DNA of 64,000 bases, from positions 189,705-253,704 of the forward strand of contig NW_001798962.1 in assembly GCF_000165425.1 (NCBI RefSeq), given 5' to 3'. This DNA is from Paramecium tetraurelia. Lineage: Eukaryota > Ciliophora > Oligohymenophorea > Peniculida > Parameciidae. Positions 33,949 through 47,523 of this stretch are shown piece by piece (the first letter of the stretch is position 1; each line of letters starts with the position of its first letter). Under the pieces are notes generated by a model that saw only the letters and a list, made by a program, of their open reading frames with translations, was not told the DNA's origin and searched no databases. A program made the position numbers and the translations under genes.

Positions 33949-36900
33949 TCATTTTTGTGCACTATTTTCATATTATTCTAAATCTTTAACAAATTAAAAG
34001 TGATTCATATCATCAAAATCTTGATTGCTATCATTTTTGATTGGATCAATAAAATATCCTTTAGTTTTTCGATTAATGGACTTAAATTCTACTTCTTTAT
34101 TGAATGTAAACAAAAACTGATCTGGATATGATTGTTCTAGTAATTATTTAGTTTCTTCAGAGACTTACACTTTTCCTCTTTCTCCATTAGATTCCATTTT
34201 ATTAGAAATCATAACATCAGCCCCATAAACATCATATCTAACAATTTCAGTTCCCAAGATTCCTCCAATGACTTTACCCTATGATATAATATAATAATTA
34301 CTGTATGTATTCCAATTCTCATATCTAATCCATCAAATCCAATAATTGATCTAACTTATCTAATAATATCTATCATTTTAAATCCTAATTCAACAACATT
34401 TTTAGCTTCTTAAGCTGGATTTCTTTATGTAACATCTACAATACCAAATGCAACATAACAATCTCCAATTGTATATAATTTATAAGCATTTTATGTTAAA
34501 CATATTTTATCAAACTCAGTAAACAAATTCCTTAACATATTCACAACTTATTCTGGTTCTACTCTACTTGAATATTCAGTAAAACCAGCTATATCTGCAA
34601 ATAATAGAGTAGCATCTTCAAATTAATCTACTAAAACCATTCTTTAATTACTATTAGATAAGAATTGCTTTAATATATGAGTAGGTAATAGATATTTAAC
34701 TAAATTTTAAGTTTATAGTTTTTTTAATTCTAAAGATCTTTTATTATTGAATGTACCTAAATCCTAAAAAAATAAATGATATTGAACTATAAATGTCATA
34801 CAACTCTAAAAAATAGTATAATATGCAATTGCACCATCCTTATAATGAATCAATACTATCAATAATTATGAGATAAAGAGGCAAAGGTTAAAATAAACCT
34901 TGTACTTAATCTTAATAATTGAAAGTGAGCAGAAGAAACAAATTAATAAAATTCCTTCTGCTGCTTATAATTCCACTGATTTTTCAGGCATCAAAAGGAA
35001 TTCTACAAGAATACTTATTAATATGCCAAAGTAAGTTATTAAGAAGTATTAATATTTGTAAAATGTATGCTTTAATTTTTTGTGTTACAAAATAGCCAAG
35101 ATCAATAGCAAGATGGAAACTATAAATCGAATTACAAAGACTAGAAGCCAATTCTATAAATGTTACAAATACAATAGTGTAATAGTCTTTGATATGAACT
35201 AAATGAAATGTAAAGAAAGCATAAATACAATATTTATACCCTCCTTCTAATCCATGAATTCTTATGCTAATTCTTTTTAACTATCTTTGAAATCCAAATA
35301 GAATTTAGTCCTCTCTAACTATAAATCTTCACTTTTAAATTGTTCATCTTCATCAAATGATATTTTTTCTATTTCAATTTCATAATCTGGTGCTTCATCT
35401 AATATTTCTATATAAAGATCTCTTCTTAATTTTTAGGATAAATCATGAAGAAGATTTGTTTAAATTTTCTCAAAAAATGATTCATCTTTTAAATTATTAG
35501 AATGAACGCTTTCTTCTGCTTAATAAACAACAATAGGTGGTAAATTTCTATTGCTTTAATTTTGAATATTATTTTGACTACCAGAGTGTTATAATTGTAT
35601 TGCACCTGCAATCTTTTAACCATCTTAAGCTTTCATAATCAATGTAGGTCCTCTTTGACCCCTTTTTCTTAAAGGTTGAATATCCTTTGATTACATAGAT
35701 TCTTTAAGTAAACTGAAACTAGTTGTATTATTCTCTACATTCTATTCTTTTTCCATTTTTACATTCTATTCTTTTTCCATTTTTACATTGTTCTCTTTAG
35801 GATATACATCAAATTGTTTAATCTATTAAGGGACTTTCAATTATCTGAAATCAGTTTTAGGAGTGACAGGATCCATTTTGGTTAGAGTGGGCATATCTTA
35901 TTAAGAAGCATCAAATTTTGGAACAAGCCCTTTCTTTTTTTTTACTTTTTTATCAGTGTTTCGTTTTATGGAGGTTACAATTTGCCAAGTAATCAATTCT
36001 CCTTTTCCCTTCGCATTTACTTTAAGCTAGTTGAATTACAAATCTGGCATATTTAGTTCCATGTAAGCTTCATTAGAGAGGGTAATTTCTCCATCTTAAC
36101 CAGTTGAACACACTCTACTTGTTGTATTAACAGTGTCACCTATTAATGAAAATTGTGGTTTATGATGACCAATCACACCAGCAATGACACGGCCATAATG
36201 AACTCCAATTTTGATTTTGACGTTGCCAGATTATCCAAACTTGAATTTTTTAGCATATTCCATCATTTCTAAAGATAATTAAACAGCCTTTAAATATTAC
36301 ATATTTATACTCTCTTTACTGCACTTTGATTGATGAATTTAGTTCCCTAATCGACGGCCTTTAAACCTCCAGCTGCCATAAATGTCTTTCCAACTGTTTC
36401 TATTTTTTGCATTCCATTTGAGACACATAAGCCATCAAATCCTCTAAATAAGCTATCTAATAAATTAACAATGTTTTCTTTTTCGACAGCAATGAGATCA
36501 TCAAATCCACAAATGTCACAAAATAAAATTGAAACTTCCCCTTAATTTTCTTATATCTCAAACACTCCCTCTAAAATTAATTAGAACTATAAATATACTT
36601 GCATTGATTCTATCTCTAATAAATTTCGGTAATAAAATTGATAACACATTAGTCATTGACGTAGTTTCTTGATTAAGAGTTGCAGCCAACATAAAATCTT
36701 ACTTTTCCATCATATGCAATTTATACTAAAGTGATATAAATAAGATCAATGTGACTAAAACTATTAAATCTCCGTTTATTATTTTGTAGTAATCAGTTCC
36801 AAAACTAAACTTTCTTAGGAACCCGACAACAGACAAAGTAGCTATGATAAAATTTAATAGTGGGATGTGCAACCTTGAGAATATAATGATTAAGATATAA

Positions 36901-39900
36901 CATTAACTTAATAGGATATCATAGTTTCCTTCTTATTAAAAGTCTGAAATCATCTTTGTAAGCAATCTGATGCATGCAATGATTAGATTAATTTAAAAAA
37001 AATGTTTCAAGTAAATTCCTGAACAGATTATTATTTGCATTATTACTTAACTGCTTATACTTAAAATGTAGATTATAAAATAGGTTTAAGATTGAATTTC
37101 ATATCTATAAGTGAGTGAATAGATCATCAAAGCAAAGACTTCCAAAAATATAAGAGACAATCCTAGTTTGATTCTTTCAAATTGAATCCAAATTAATTTT
37201 GATAGTCTTTTAAACTTCATTTCAGTATCTTTATTTAAGAATCTTAAAGTAAATTTATTGATTCTATCTTGATTTACTTTCAACTCACAAATTATGTCTT
37301 ATATAGATATATCCATTTCATCTTTGTTTTTCTTAAATACTTTCCCAGCCAACTAAGCGAATCTTTTTATAAGATTGTGATATCTCTTTGCTCCATTTTT
37401 CTATGCCTTTTACAGATAGATCTACACTTCTTAAAATTAAGCCTTATCAATTAGAGATGAACAAAATAATGGTTGAATGTATTCAATTACATTGCTTAGG
37501 CAAAATTAAGTAAAACCATAATAAATGAAAGCCAACCATGTTGAAGACACTGTAAACAATTCTAAAAAGCTCTCCATATTTTGAAAATAAGCAGATAAGA
37601 TTGAAGTCATCAACCAACATATTAAGTAAGTTGCAATAAAAGTTATCCATGTATATTTGGAATAAGCCGTAGATACCACTAATTTTACAATGTCACTTAA
37701 GATCAAGAGTATTAATACCATTTATTTCAAGGTGTCAAATTAGATTTCATCTACTATTTGTAATGATTAATAGAATAATGCAGCATCCAACATGGCATTT
37801 CCATTAATTTTCAAGATGAATGACAAAATTTTCTTCTTTTTGAAAATCTTAATATTGTGTTTGAATTGTTCTATATAAGTGATTGAATCCTTGTCATATT
37901 ATCGATCTAACTTTGATTTTAGACTCACTATTTATTAGATAAACAGTAAAATACTCTAATAAACAGTCAACCAAGCCCCTGTAAATATAGTTTGATTCTA
38001 ACTACAATAAGTTGCATATAGAAAAAATAAAATGTAAATTATGAGCAAGGATCTATAGAAAGAAAAGACTAATAAATCATCGTAGACTTCTGCGAAAATT
38101 CGACTTTCAAAGAACATCAAGCCACTCAAATCTAGATAATCTTTGAGACAAATATCTGATGTAGGAACAACCCACATTTCATTTAATAGGAATTTTCGAT
38201 TCAAAGGATTATCCAGTGATTTATTTGAAGTAACTTTACGATTGAGTTTCAACTTGGTACTTCCTCTTTGATATTATTGGATTTAAATTGGATAGTGACA
38301 ATATTGAACTCCTATATTTGATTAGCAGAACATATAGTTATCATTGTATGAATCACCAACAGCCAGAACTCTTTTATTGCCTATGAATTGAGTCTATATG
38401 ATTTGAATGATAGTAGCTTTTTACTTTTAATCCATTTTATAAGCTATTAAAGAGTTGCTAAAATAAAGAAGAAATTAGAAATGACTTAATAAGGAACTGT
38501 CCTATAAAATAGTGTTGAAATATTCTCCACTCAATATGATACTATATGATTTGACTTCAGGATAGACAGCTTACTTTTCCTCCAAGGTTAGTGTTCGATG
38601 ATGTCTATCAAGAGTACTCATTCTCATTGGTCTTGAACCCCATGATTCATCTAATTTTAAGGACTGTGAAAGGATGGTTAAATGATTCTTGATAACCACT
38701 CTAGCATTCTCATTGTCTAGATATAACAGAATATCGTTTTGATTGAGTATTTTGGATTTGAATGCTACTGGTAAGACTCTTGTTAATTCATCTCCACTCA
38801 ACATATAAAGACTGAGTTCGGCAGATTTCATTTGATTTATTAACATTTTGGTGTCTTTTCTTATTAATTCTTTGACTCCAATGACTTAAACAATTTGCAT
38901 ATCTTTTGAGATTTATTGAAATGCAGACATTCCTTCTTCACCTTAGAATCGAGACATAAAAATGCTAGCATCCTTCTCCTTCAGATACACCTTTGAGTAA
39001 ATGACTGATCTCATTCCACTCATATGCAACTTTTGGAATACTTTATCCCAGTATTCTCTGCTGGATTTATCCACATCAATATTTACAGGTAATTGGTTTG
39101 TTTCTTCTCTCAAAATAAATATATATTAAAGACTTTCCATTGGATCCTGCTCATTTATTAACATGAACTTCTCTTATAGTTTATCTGGATAGAGCACCAG
39201 TATTCCTAACTAATTGCTTCCATTATGATATACAGCCATAACTTAAAATTCCAATACTTCTCCAAAGAAATCCACAATGTAAATAACCTTCCCATTGTAT
39301 TCATTACAACATAAAAACTTAATATCTAGCAGACCTACAAATCTCAGTACTTCTTAATCAAATGAGTATGATGATGAATCATGCATAAATTAATCTTCAC
39401 TAGGAGAATATCTTGATACTATTTCTTAACAAAGTAAAAGCGACAAAACGGATTCTTAATACATTAACTTATTCTATCCGTGAATAAGATGCTTATAGAA
39501 TTCATTCTCTCCATGATAAACTATTTCGACCTCTTCTTCAATGGCTTTGTCCAATTAAAATGATTTTTTTGCACTATATTATCTTTTCATATCGGATTAA
39601 GAATGCTCTAAAAATTTCTTACTCCTAATTGATCTGCTGTTTTCAAAAGATTTCTGGTCTTCCTTATAAGATTGCTGTTTAATCAGTAATTCTTCCTCCT
39701 ATGACTAACTTATCCCTCCTTAACTAACTCCAACCACTTGTACAGGTGCTGTTACGATAGCCTTCTTATTGAAAAAAGGTCTTGGTTTTACATTGCATAA
39801 TTCAGGTGTAACTTTATAATGAGTGTCATCAAACTCTTCTACTCTCATATTTTCTATTTCTACCTCCATCTCATCTAATGGATTTGCTATGCTCCTACTT

Positions 39901-41351
39901 GATGCTAGTTCTGATTTATTAAAATCACAACTAGACATCTTCTTAGAATTCCAGTGCTACAACGTTAATTTAAATATTCCAGTATGTCTTACCTTTTTCG
40001 ATTGTACATCTGCATCTGATTCATCTATTTCTTCAATCTAAAAGTTCGGATCATTTTTTATTTAATTCTACAATTGATCCTTAAATGTATTCCACTGATT
40101 CTTAATCATGTTATTGTGATTAAACTTATACATCGTATCTTCAACTATTATTGCATGAATCCTCTACTCCCCATTAGTAATTGTGCCTGTCTTATCAAAA
40201 CATACAAACTCTGTCATTACCATGTCTCCTACAGACACAGGATTTAGTTATAAATAATCTATATTAGTACTCTTGTACCCTGTGTAATTTGTATATTTTA
40301 TGTGAGCATTAATAACTTCAATCAAATCTATACAGTTATAGAAATAGATTGGTGTTGTTTTTAAATACTGCAATAGATAGAATATTAGAGTTGGAGTATT
40401 AAAATCCGCTTAATTATAAGGTAAACAAGCAGCAAACGATGCCAAAAACCAACTGATCAGAGAAACTATTAATGAAATGCCCAGAGTCAGGGCAAAGAAC
40501 ATACTAGACTTTTAAACAAAAAATGATTTCTTCTCAGATTTCTTCATGTTCAAATAACAAAAACAGTTATTCCCTGTTTACAAGACTATTCCAATTACAT
40601 ATTAACAGGTTCTGATTTGTTCCTCTCTGAAAATAATGTTTTTGTTATCAAAATATTCCCCCTTAGGATCCTTTTTTAATTTTATAAATCCATTTATCTA
40701 TGATTCAGTAATATTATATTAAATTGATCCTGTGAGCAACTTTTTGTAATCGAAGCCCTGAATTCTGTTTCTCCCATTTTTTAACATAGTTAATTACGTT
40801 GGTTATCTGGTTTAATCTAAAGTTAGTCCCTAGAAGTTTTGGGTTTGTACTTATAGAATTTCGTCTGAAACATCAAGCAAAAGCATATCTGCTGGACACA
40901 CTTCGTTGCGTTTTAGATATATTATATCACCTTGTTCGACGCATCCCCAAAAACAATTCTCATATAATGATATTTTAGGTTTTTTAAATGAAGATTACTG
41001 CTGTTATTATTATGTTACTAGGTATTTCGGTTTATCTTTTCTTAGTTTACGAAAGCGCGTGACTCTTCTATTATTAACTACATCATCTTGTGTCCTCTTT
41101 ATATGGTCAAAGTAGAGTGCTTTTGATATCTATAGGACGAAATGCATTGTTAGCGGAAGCACGTAAACAACAACATCTTCTTCGGTTGCCCCAAAAACTG
41201 CGTAATGAAGTATCATGACTATGAAATAAATAACAACGCCAATTCTCTCAAATTACTTGAGAAACAAGCTCAGGATTGTAAAATTGATCAAAGTACTTTT
41301 AACTTTGTTGTCACTTTTATTTAGCATGTTCACGCATTCCCCTTGTTCCAT
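33949..41351 (-). CDS. guanylyl cyclase with N-terminal P4-type ATPase domain
   Basis: From ATG 41351 to TGA 33951-33949, about 7.4 kb with many tiny introns; not every exon was resolved. The first half is a P4-ATPase-like module: N-terminal membrane pair, GDIIYLKRNEVCPADMLLLD, the phosphorylation motif CFDKTGTITNG (40182-40196), and a hinge AVGDSYNDN. Two degenerations are visible: the actuator loop is LDQT where DGET is expected, and the hinge is GDSYND instead of GDGxND. The second half is a mammalian-adenylyl-cyclase-type layout: six or so membrane segments; a C1 cyclase domain (ILFCDICGFDDL, KIKIGVHYGRVIAGVIG); more membrane segments; and a C2 domain (LLFADIAGFTEYSS, MRIGIHTGKVIGGILG). 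This fusion is known in Paramecium, Tetrahymena and apicomplexans and makes cGMP. It lies at the centre of the inverted GTPase pair. Confidence 0.9.
35737..35784. repeat. 24-bp tandem duplication inside the cyclase gene
   Basis: Two exact adjacent 24-bp copies (35737-35760 and 35761-35784) lie in the loop between the two cyclase halves. On the minus strand they encode an 8-residue repeat (VKMEKEQN). The frame is kept. Confidence 0.75.
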
Positions 41352-42084
41352 TTCTAACTGTGATATGTACTCTTATTTACATGGTATTTGTACTTAATCT
41401 GCTTGGTTGTCACATTTTAGTATTTGCTTTTCAAATATTCAAAAATTAAAAGTGAAAGAGATTTCATAATATTTTATTGGTATTTTCAAACTTAAATTGC
41501 ACACTTTAAATGACAAGAGACAAATTAATTAAAGAAATGTAATCAAATATACTCTAAACGATGACAACTTTCAAGAATTTATATCAATACAATATTATCT
41601 ACATTTAATTTAGATATAACATAAGAAAATATATAATTATAATAATTGGATGTTTAAAATTTTGATATATTAACTAATTTTATTAGTTTATGGATCATCA
41701 AACAATTGAAATTAAGTATAAAATCAGAGACAAAAGCATTTTATTACTTCCGTAAAAGAGATTATGTCTCCTTCTTGTTGACTAGGGTAAAATTCTAATT
41801 TAAATAAGATGTAGGTACTATAATATTTCGAACATATTACAATTTATCTTAGTTTTGGTTTTGATGAGATTAGATATTTTCTGGTTTTGATATGCTCATT
41901 ACATCACCAGGTATTCTGAATATATATAGACTATTCTTACTATTGACATTTATTGATTTCAATTTTCAGATCCTTAGATATTTAAATTCAATTTTAGTTG
42001 CTTTACAATAATTATAATAATAAACATTTAATCTATTTTTCTTCTCAATCACTTTCTATATATTATTTACTCATGTACAGTGAC
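41352..42084. other. upstream region of the cyclase gene
   Basis: About 730 nt between the cyclase start and the cyclase fragment near 42.1 kb. A short plus-strand frame (ATG near 41692, MDHQTIEIKYKIRDKS) has weak coding character but no family. Otherwise AT-rich. Confidence 0.3.
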
Positions 42085-42265
42085 AATCGCATATTATACT
42101 ATCTTTTAAAGTTGCATGACATTTATAGTTCAATATCATTTATTTTTTTAGGATTAGGTACATTCAATAATAGAAGATCTTTAGAATTAAAAAAACTATA
42201 AACTTAAAATCTAGTAAAGTATCTATTACCTACTCATATATTAAAGCAATTCTTATCTAATAAAA
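42085..42265 (+). pseudogene. fragment of the guanylyl cyclase gene (C2 region), inverted
   Basis: The stretch matches 34640-34820 of the intact cyclase gene in reverse complement, at high identity with scattered changes. It carries a piece just upstream of the C2 cyclase domain only. It lies downstream of GTPase copy B exactly where the full cyclase lies downstream of copy A. Confidence 0.7.
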
Positions 42266-42279
42266 GAAAAATCAACAAA

Positions 42280-45200
42280 TTTTTTTTAAATTATTTATTG
42301 TATTTAATTCTCTTTTTAAAGACTAATTGCAAGTTTAAAAATTATATAGAAAGAATTGTCATTAAATCTCTTTATATTTTATAAATAATAATTGTATTAT
42401 TTTTATATTGTTATTAAAACTCACTTTCTTGTTTTCTCTAAAAATGATATATAGTTTTGCTGAACCTTTAATAAATTAATTGTCGCTTATTTTTAAATTT
42501 CTTTTTATGTCACTAAAACGCTATTAATAAAAATTTTTTCACACACTTTAGATATTATAATAGCATTATATAACATATTTAATTTTTTTTGAAATGTAAA
42601 AGGTAAGTCAAATTTTTCATTACATAAGGCTATTCCGTTAATAAGAGTAGAAGTTTATTCTCTAAAAAGGTTAAGAAGGATTTTTAATTGAAATTAAAAA
42701 TTTTCAAAGTTAACCTTTTAAGGATCCTAATTTTAATCGTCAAATTTAGATATAATGTTATTAACATGATTAAGTTCATTAATCTAATCTTATATCTATT
42801 GATTAATTAGGTATTATGATATATCAGAAAATGTGTTCATTTTTTTATTTTTTATCTTGTATAAAATGAGAAATTTTTCGTTTATACTTATGGAACCATC
42901 AAAAAGCATCTTAGCAATAAAATTATTTGTTATAAGATTTGAAAGATGTTAATAAAAATTATTTCGATGAGGTAATAACTTTTCTATATGATGCTTCAAT
43001 TCAGGAGTTAATTAGAGTTCAAAATTCAAAGATTAATTAATATCTGAATTTTCTAGCTATGTTTTTTCCTTCATTTTTAATATATTTTCACATTTCCTTA
43101 AAACATCCTCTTTAATTTATTTTATTTTTTGTTAGAATAATCCCTCACAATCTACTAATTTTTATTCCTAAATTTTTGTTTTTAAACATGCCTATAATGC
43201 CATGAATTCATCCACTCTTTCTATATCAAATTCACAGATTTAATCTTTTAATGATTTAATTTCTAATTTCAGCTACTACACTTTTTCATGGATTTCATAG
43301 CGTTCTGCCGAATAAATTTTGATATAATTTTCTTGATCTATTGCATTTTTAATGATTTTCAAAATGTTTAATTACTTTTGATCTGTAATATCTTTCATGG
43401 TCTCTGTTTACCATTTTCTAATTATTTATTCCATAGTAGAAGCATTTCTAATTTTAGTGAATACAGGAATGATAAAATTTTCAAGATATTTATCGTCATT
43501 TTAATCTCCTAGCATATTATTAATTAGAGTTATTGAATCGATTAAATCGTTTTTCGTTGTCTAAAGCTGTTCTCCATCAATCATCAACAATAAAATTTGT
43601 TAACTTACTCTAGTTATTGAATTAAAGATATTGAAATGATTAATACCTCGATTAATATCATAAGTATCACGTATCCCAGGAGTATCAACAAATAAAAAAT
43701 TACCAATCTCCAAATTTTCTGTCTAAAATGTTGAACTACTATTTTTATGAGACAACAGAATTTTATTATTCTTTTATTTTACATCGAACTTCTTATCCTA
43801 AGTAATAATAATATTCTCTGGATTATTTAATATGTTGAGTAATGTACTTTTCCCCACTTTTGTCATACCTAACACAAAAACATAAGGTTTATCTAAATTG
43901 GCATTTTATTGTTGAGGGATTATTCTCTTAACATATGCTAAACTTTATGGAAGATATAAGTCAAACTACTTAAACTATTAATTTATATCCAAAATAATCA
44001 TGTACAAAGTTTTCTTTATAACATCTTCATTGTATTAATACATTTTTAATTTTTCTAAAATTTCAATATCAGATTCATGTAATTGAAATTTAAATTGAAG
44101 TAGTTAATTGAATACTTCATTATGTGGTTTATCTTTTGACTTTATTCTCAAATAAATTTCAAATTCGGTATTTTCTTAAACAATATTGTTTAAACATTAT
44201 ATCATTTTCTATCTATTTTTATATATGATCTATTTAAATTATTCTGCCATTTTGTAGAAATCCTTTTCACTTAAGATTATGCATATATCAGCAATAAAAG
44301 TCTTCAAACTTTCTAAATATAATGAAACATTTTAATTAACTTCTATTTCATTATTCAGATTGATTGGGAATTCAATCATTAGCAATATGTCTTTATAAAG
44401 TTGTAAAAGTTCCTTCTCAAATTCTATTAATACTACATCAACCTAATATTATACATACTGATAGCATATAAATCCTATCTAATTAGGAACATCCTAATTA
44501 AATTAAACGTAATTCAAAAATTCATCCAATTTCTCAATAAATGAAATGTCAAATTTATTCTATTAATTAATTTTTTTCATATGTATTTTTTTAGATGAAA
44601 TCTTACAATAATTCATTTCTTCTTTATTCTATATATTTTACACACATATGATATCTTATAGCTTTTTGAAAGACCCCTCAAGAATTTAATAAATACAATT
44701 TATTATATTTTCTAAAAATTCCAAACAATTTTAGTTCTTTTGTAGAAAGTGAAACACAAATTTTATCTAAAAGTTTTATTAAGTTTATATGAATTCCTTG
44801 AAAAATATTCTAAATCTAAATAAATTTTAGATATTGATTTGTTCATCATCCTATATTAACTTATTGAAGTGATAGCAGAAAATAGATTATTATTCTTTTT
44901 TTTTATTATTAAATTAAAATTAACATAATTATCCACCATTCCATATTCTTTCTTACCTATGAATAATCGATAAGTTTGACATTAAATCATAGTATTTTTG
45001 AGTATTTGTTAGATCGAAATAAAATATAAACTTTTGGATATGATTTTATTAAATGACTGATGGTTCTGGAATTGGTATTTTAATATCGTAGATTTGTTTA
45101 AATTCCTCGAAGAATCCCTCGTGCTACTCCATTAGATTTTGTCAATTTTTAGTTAATTTTATTAATATCATTAGAGTTTTTGTAATTCTATTACATTTAA

Positions 45201-45480
45201 AAACTTGAATACGAAAAAAATAATTAATTCAGAAGTTTTTGGAAACATATAAAATATATTGAATCTATGTAATTTTTTAATTATATATATAGTTTATCTT
45301 AAACGATATGACTTTTAAGAATATAAGTTTGTTAAAAATTATATAAAAATAACTAAATTTAACTTAAAAATAATGATCAACAACAACTTGATTAGTTTTA
45401 ATTTTTATCTATATTTGGAGAGTGTCCTTCAAATGATTAAGTTTCAGAAAATGATTTAATTATATTAATTGGATCACCTG
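42280..45480 (-). repeat. duplicated unit B, inverted relative to A and C
   Basis: Reverse complement of the Rab-tail plus GTPase unit. Together with unit A it makes a large inverted repeat (arms about 3 kb) around the cyclase gene. Downstream flanks of B and C (poly-A-rich end TTAAAAAAAATTTGTTGAT and TTTTTCTTTTATTA) are nearly the same, so B and C are the closer pair. Confidence 0.8.
42421..45132 (-). CDS. large P-loop GTPase, copy B, 903 aa
   Basis: Uninterrupted frame of 904 codons from ATG 45132 to TGA 42423-42421, no intron. Same layout as copy A: helical N-terminal half (MEQHEGFFEEFKQIYDIKIP), G1 GMTKVGKSTLLNI, G3 DTPGIRDT, G4-like TKIRN (Asp replaced by Asn, unlike copy A), a coiled coil that is clearly different in sequence from A and C (QQLKLEIKSLKDQICEFD), and a C-terminal segment ending EKTRK. 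The C-terminal hydrophobic stretch is less pronounced than in copy A. Its open frame over 2.7 kb in AT-rich DNA shows it is under selection or very recent. Transcription runs away from its full-length Rab neighbour on the same strand. Confidence 0.83.
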
Positions 45481-46148
45481 ACTTTTTATTTACTCTTGTA
45501 GCTTATCTAAATGATTCACTACTAAAATACTTTAGTAGTACTAACTTAGCTGATTATACAAATGCCTAAAGAAGCAATATGGTTTATATATACTTCCTCT
45601 ACATTTTCCCCAGTTTTTGCAGATGTTTCAAAAAATAAACTAAATTTATTATTATTCATAAAAGACTCACCCTCTTCTATTTAAACTTCTCTTGTTAAAT
45701 CGCATTTGTTCCCTACTAAAACTTTTATAATCTCAGGATGTGCATGTTATTCTATTTCATTCATCCAAATTGACAATTAATCAAATGATTCTTTTTAGTT
45801 GACACTATATACAATGAAGACGGCGGGCCGATCCACGATAAAATCCTCTAATCACGCTACGAAATTATTCCTAACCAGCCTAATGAAAACAATGAGATTT
45901 GAATATATACTGTATCCCATATTTAGAGTTCCACCAAACCTTTATCAACCTAAACCAATTTTTTGATGAATTCCACCCCTATTGTTGCCTTTATGTTATG
46001 CTTAAACTCCTCATTTTGATAGCGTTACACAATACAGCTTTTTCCAACAGCTAAGTTGAAAATTCTTAATACATTAATCTCCAATGAGAATGAATTTGAA
46101 TAAAGGGACTTTCTCTTTACTCAATTCTAATTGTTAATTTTGATTCAT
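45377..46148 (-). CDS. Rab-family small GTPase with one frame break, about 229 aa
   Basis: ATG 46148 to TGA 45379-45377 with introns 46051-46072 (22 nt), 45880-45910 (31) and 45566-45593 (28). Motifs: P-loop GDQSVGKSC, effector region KATIGVEF, WDTAGQEQFRSV, GNKCDLT, ETSAKTGENVEE, and the C-terminal CC for double geranylgeranylation. It is a vesicle-traffic switch on endomembranes (Rab2/4/14-like by pattern). Between RGFYRGSA and VFIVYSV the frame slips: one extra base in the G/C run at 45821-45830 (GGCGGGCC). The spliced length is exactly one base more than 690 nt. The gene may be a recent pseudogene or the extra base an assembly error. Its 3' part is copied in units A and C. Confidence 0.75.
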
Positions 46149-46291
46149 TAGAAAATCTATATTATTAATTAACTCAATATACACTCTAAAAGAGTAGCAA
46201 AAATTGATAAGATATCAAAATTTAAAACTTAAAGTTTATCAGACAAGTGAGAAAATAATTTTTATTGTTAAATTAAAAGTATATATTTATA

Positions 46292-47494
46292 ATGCAATTT
46301 CATTTACAACATTCTTCTTTAATTGAGAGCTTTCTCACTCAATTTGGTCTATAGAAACAAAATTAGGTGGTTGAATTCTTGATAACTATGGGAATAGATT
46401 TGGCAAATAAGATAGGAGCTAGAAACCCAAAAGAATTATACTATTAATTAAAACAACTATCAAGTATCAATATTACATTATAAATCACAGAAAATATTAA
46501 GGAACAAACTTCAGGGGATATAAAAAATGAAATAAAAACAATTCAAAAACAAATCAGAGACTTAAATGATCTAATCTAAATTTCTTAAAGAGAAAATAAA
46601 AATGCTTAAGGAACACTCAAAAAATACATTCAACCTACCTAGATTAATTCAAATCGATACGAATAATATGAATAGTGTGAGGATAATTATGTTCATCGGC
46701 ATCATTACCAAAATAAACATTAAACATATAACACACAGAGATCGCAATCAAAGTCTCCAGTCCACTTAAGTGATCGTACTCCTCATCAATTAAAGCATTC
46801 CAGATCTCAATCCTAAAGAAATCTAACTCCAAAAATTACTGAATCACCTCCTCCCCCTTAAATCGTATACATCAACAATATGCATAACAAATTCGATATC
46901 AAACCATAATTTGATGATCGATAGATGTAATCATTACTTCCATCATATTCTAGCAAAAAATTGATGTATGGAGATTCCAAAAACTCAGACAGAGGTCGAT
47001 ACTTTGGTAAAGGTCCTTCTCCTTAATAATTAGTTTACTCCTCTCAAACTAGTGGTGGTCTTTCTTATAGGCAATATCCTGGGTAAGTCATTCATCATTA
47101 AACGGATAAATAGAAATAGAATACTTCACCTAAGAAATTGCCTGCCTATCTATAGAATGTGGAATCTAAAATCAAACCGCTGGTTGATTAAGATAAGCTC
47201 TAATATAGGGAGACCTAAAGAGATCGGGAAAGTAATAAATAACAATAGGGCACTGTAAAAAAATTTAATAATAATTCCTTACAATAGTAGAATAGCGCTG
47301 AAACGGACACCTTCTTTGATATCCAGTAATATATTTAGGATTAGAAAAAATGTTAGTTTTCTCCAGTGTAGGAAATTAATGACGATGAGAGAAATGAAGA
47401 TATCGAAGCCAGTGATACTTTCTCTAATTTCAGTCCACCGAATGAGGAAGTAAAGGAATTCTTTCAGCAAGAATATCTTTAATAGCGTAGATGA
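46292..47494 (+). CDS. hypothetical coiled-coil / disordered protein, 400 aa
   Basis: Intronless frame of 401 codons from ATG 46292 to TGA 47492-47494. The N-terminal 110 residues are helical (SLIESFLTQFGLQKQNQVVE ... IKNEIKTIQKQIRDLNDLIQ), probably a coiled coil. The middle is His/Gln/Ser-rich with a run of prolines (SPPPPQIVYINN). The C-terminal third is acidic and Gln-rich with possible phosphosites (FSNFSPPNEE). No known domain, signal peptide or membrane segment. It starts 143 nt from the divergent Rab gene. A cytoskeletal or basal-body role would be a guess. Confidence 0.65.
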
Positions 47495-47523
47495 TATAAG
47501 ATTATTGAATTTCTAATTATTAT

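Noticed and set aside
46292-47494. An intron at about 47081-47111 (GTAAGTCATT...AAATAG) in the 400-aa hypothetical gene
   Set aside because: The unspliced frame stays open and keeps good composition to a single TGA; splicing would lead to a poorer frame.
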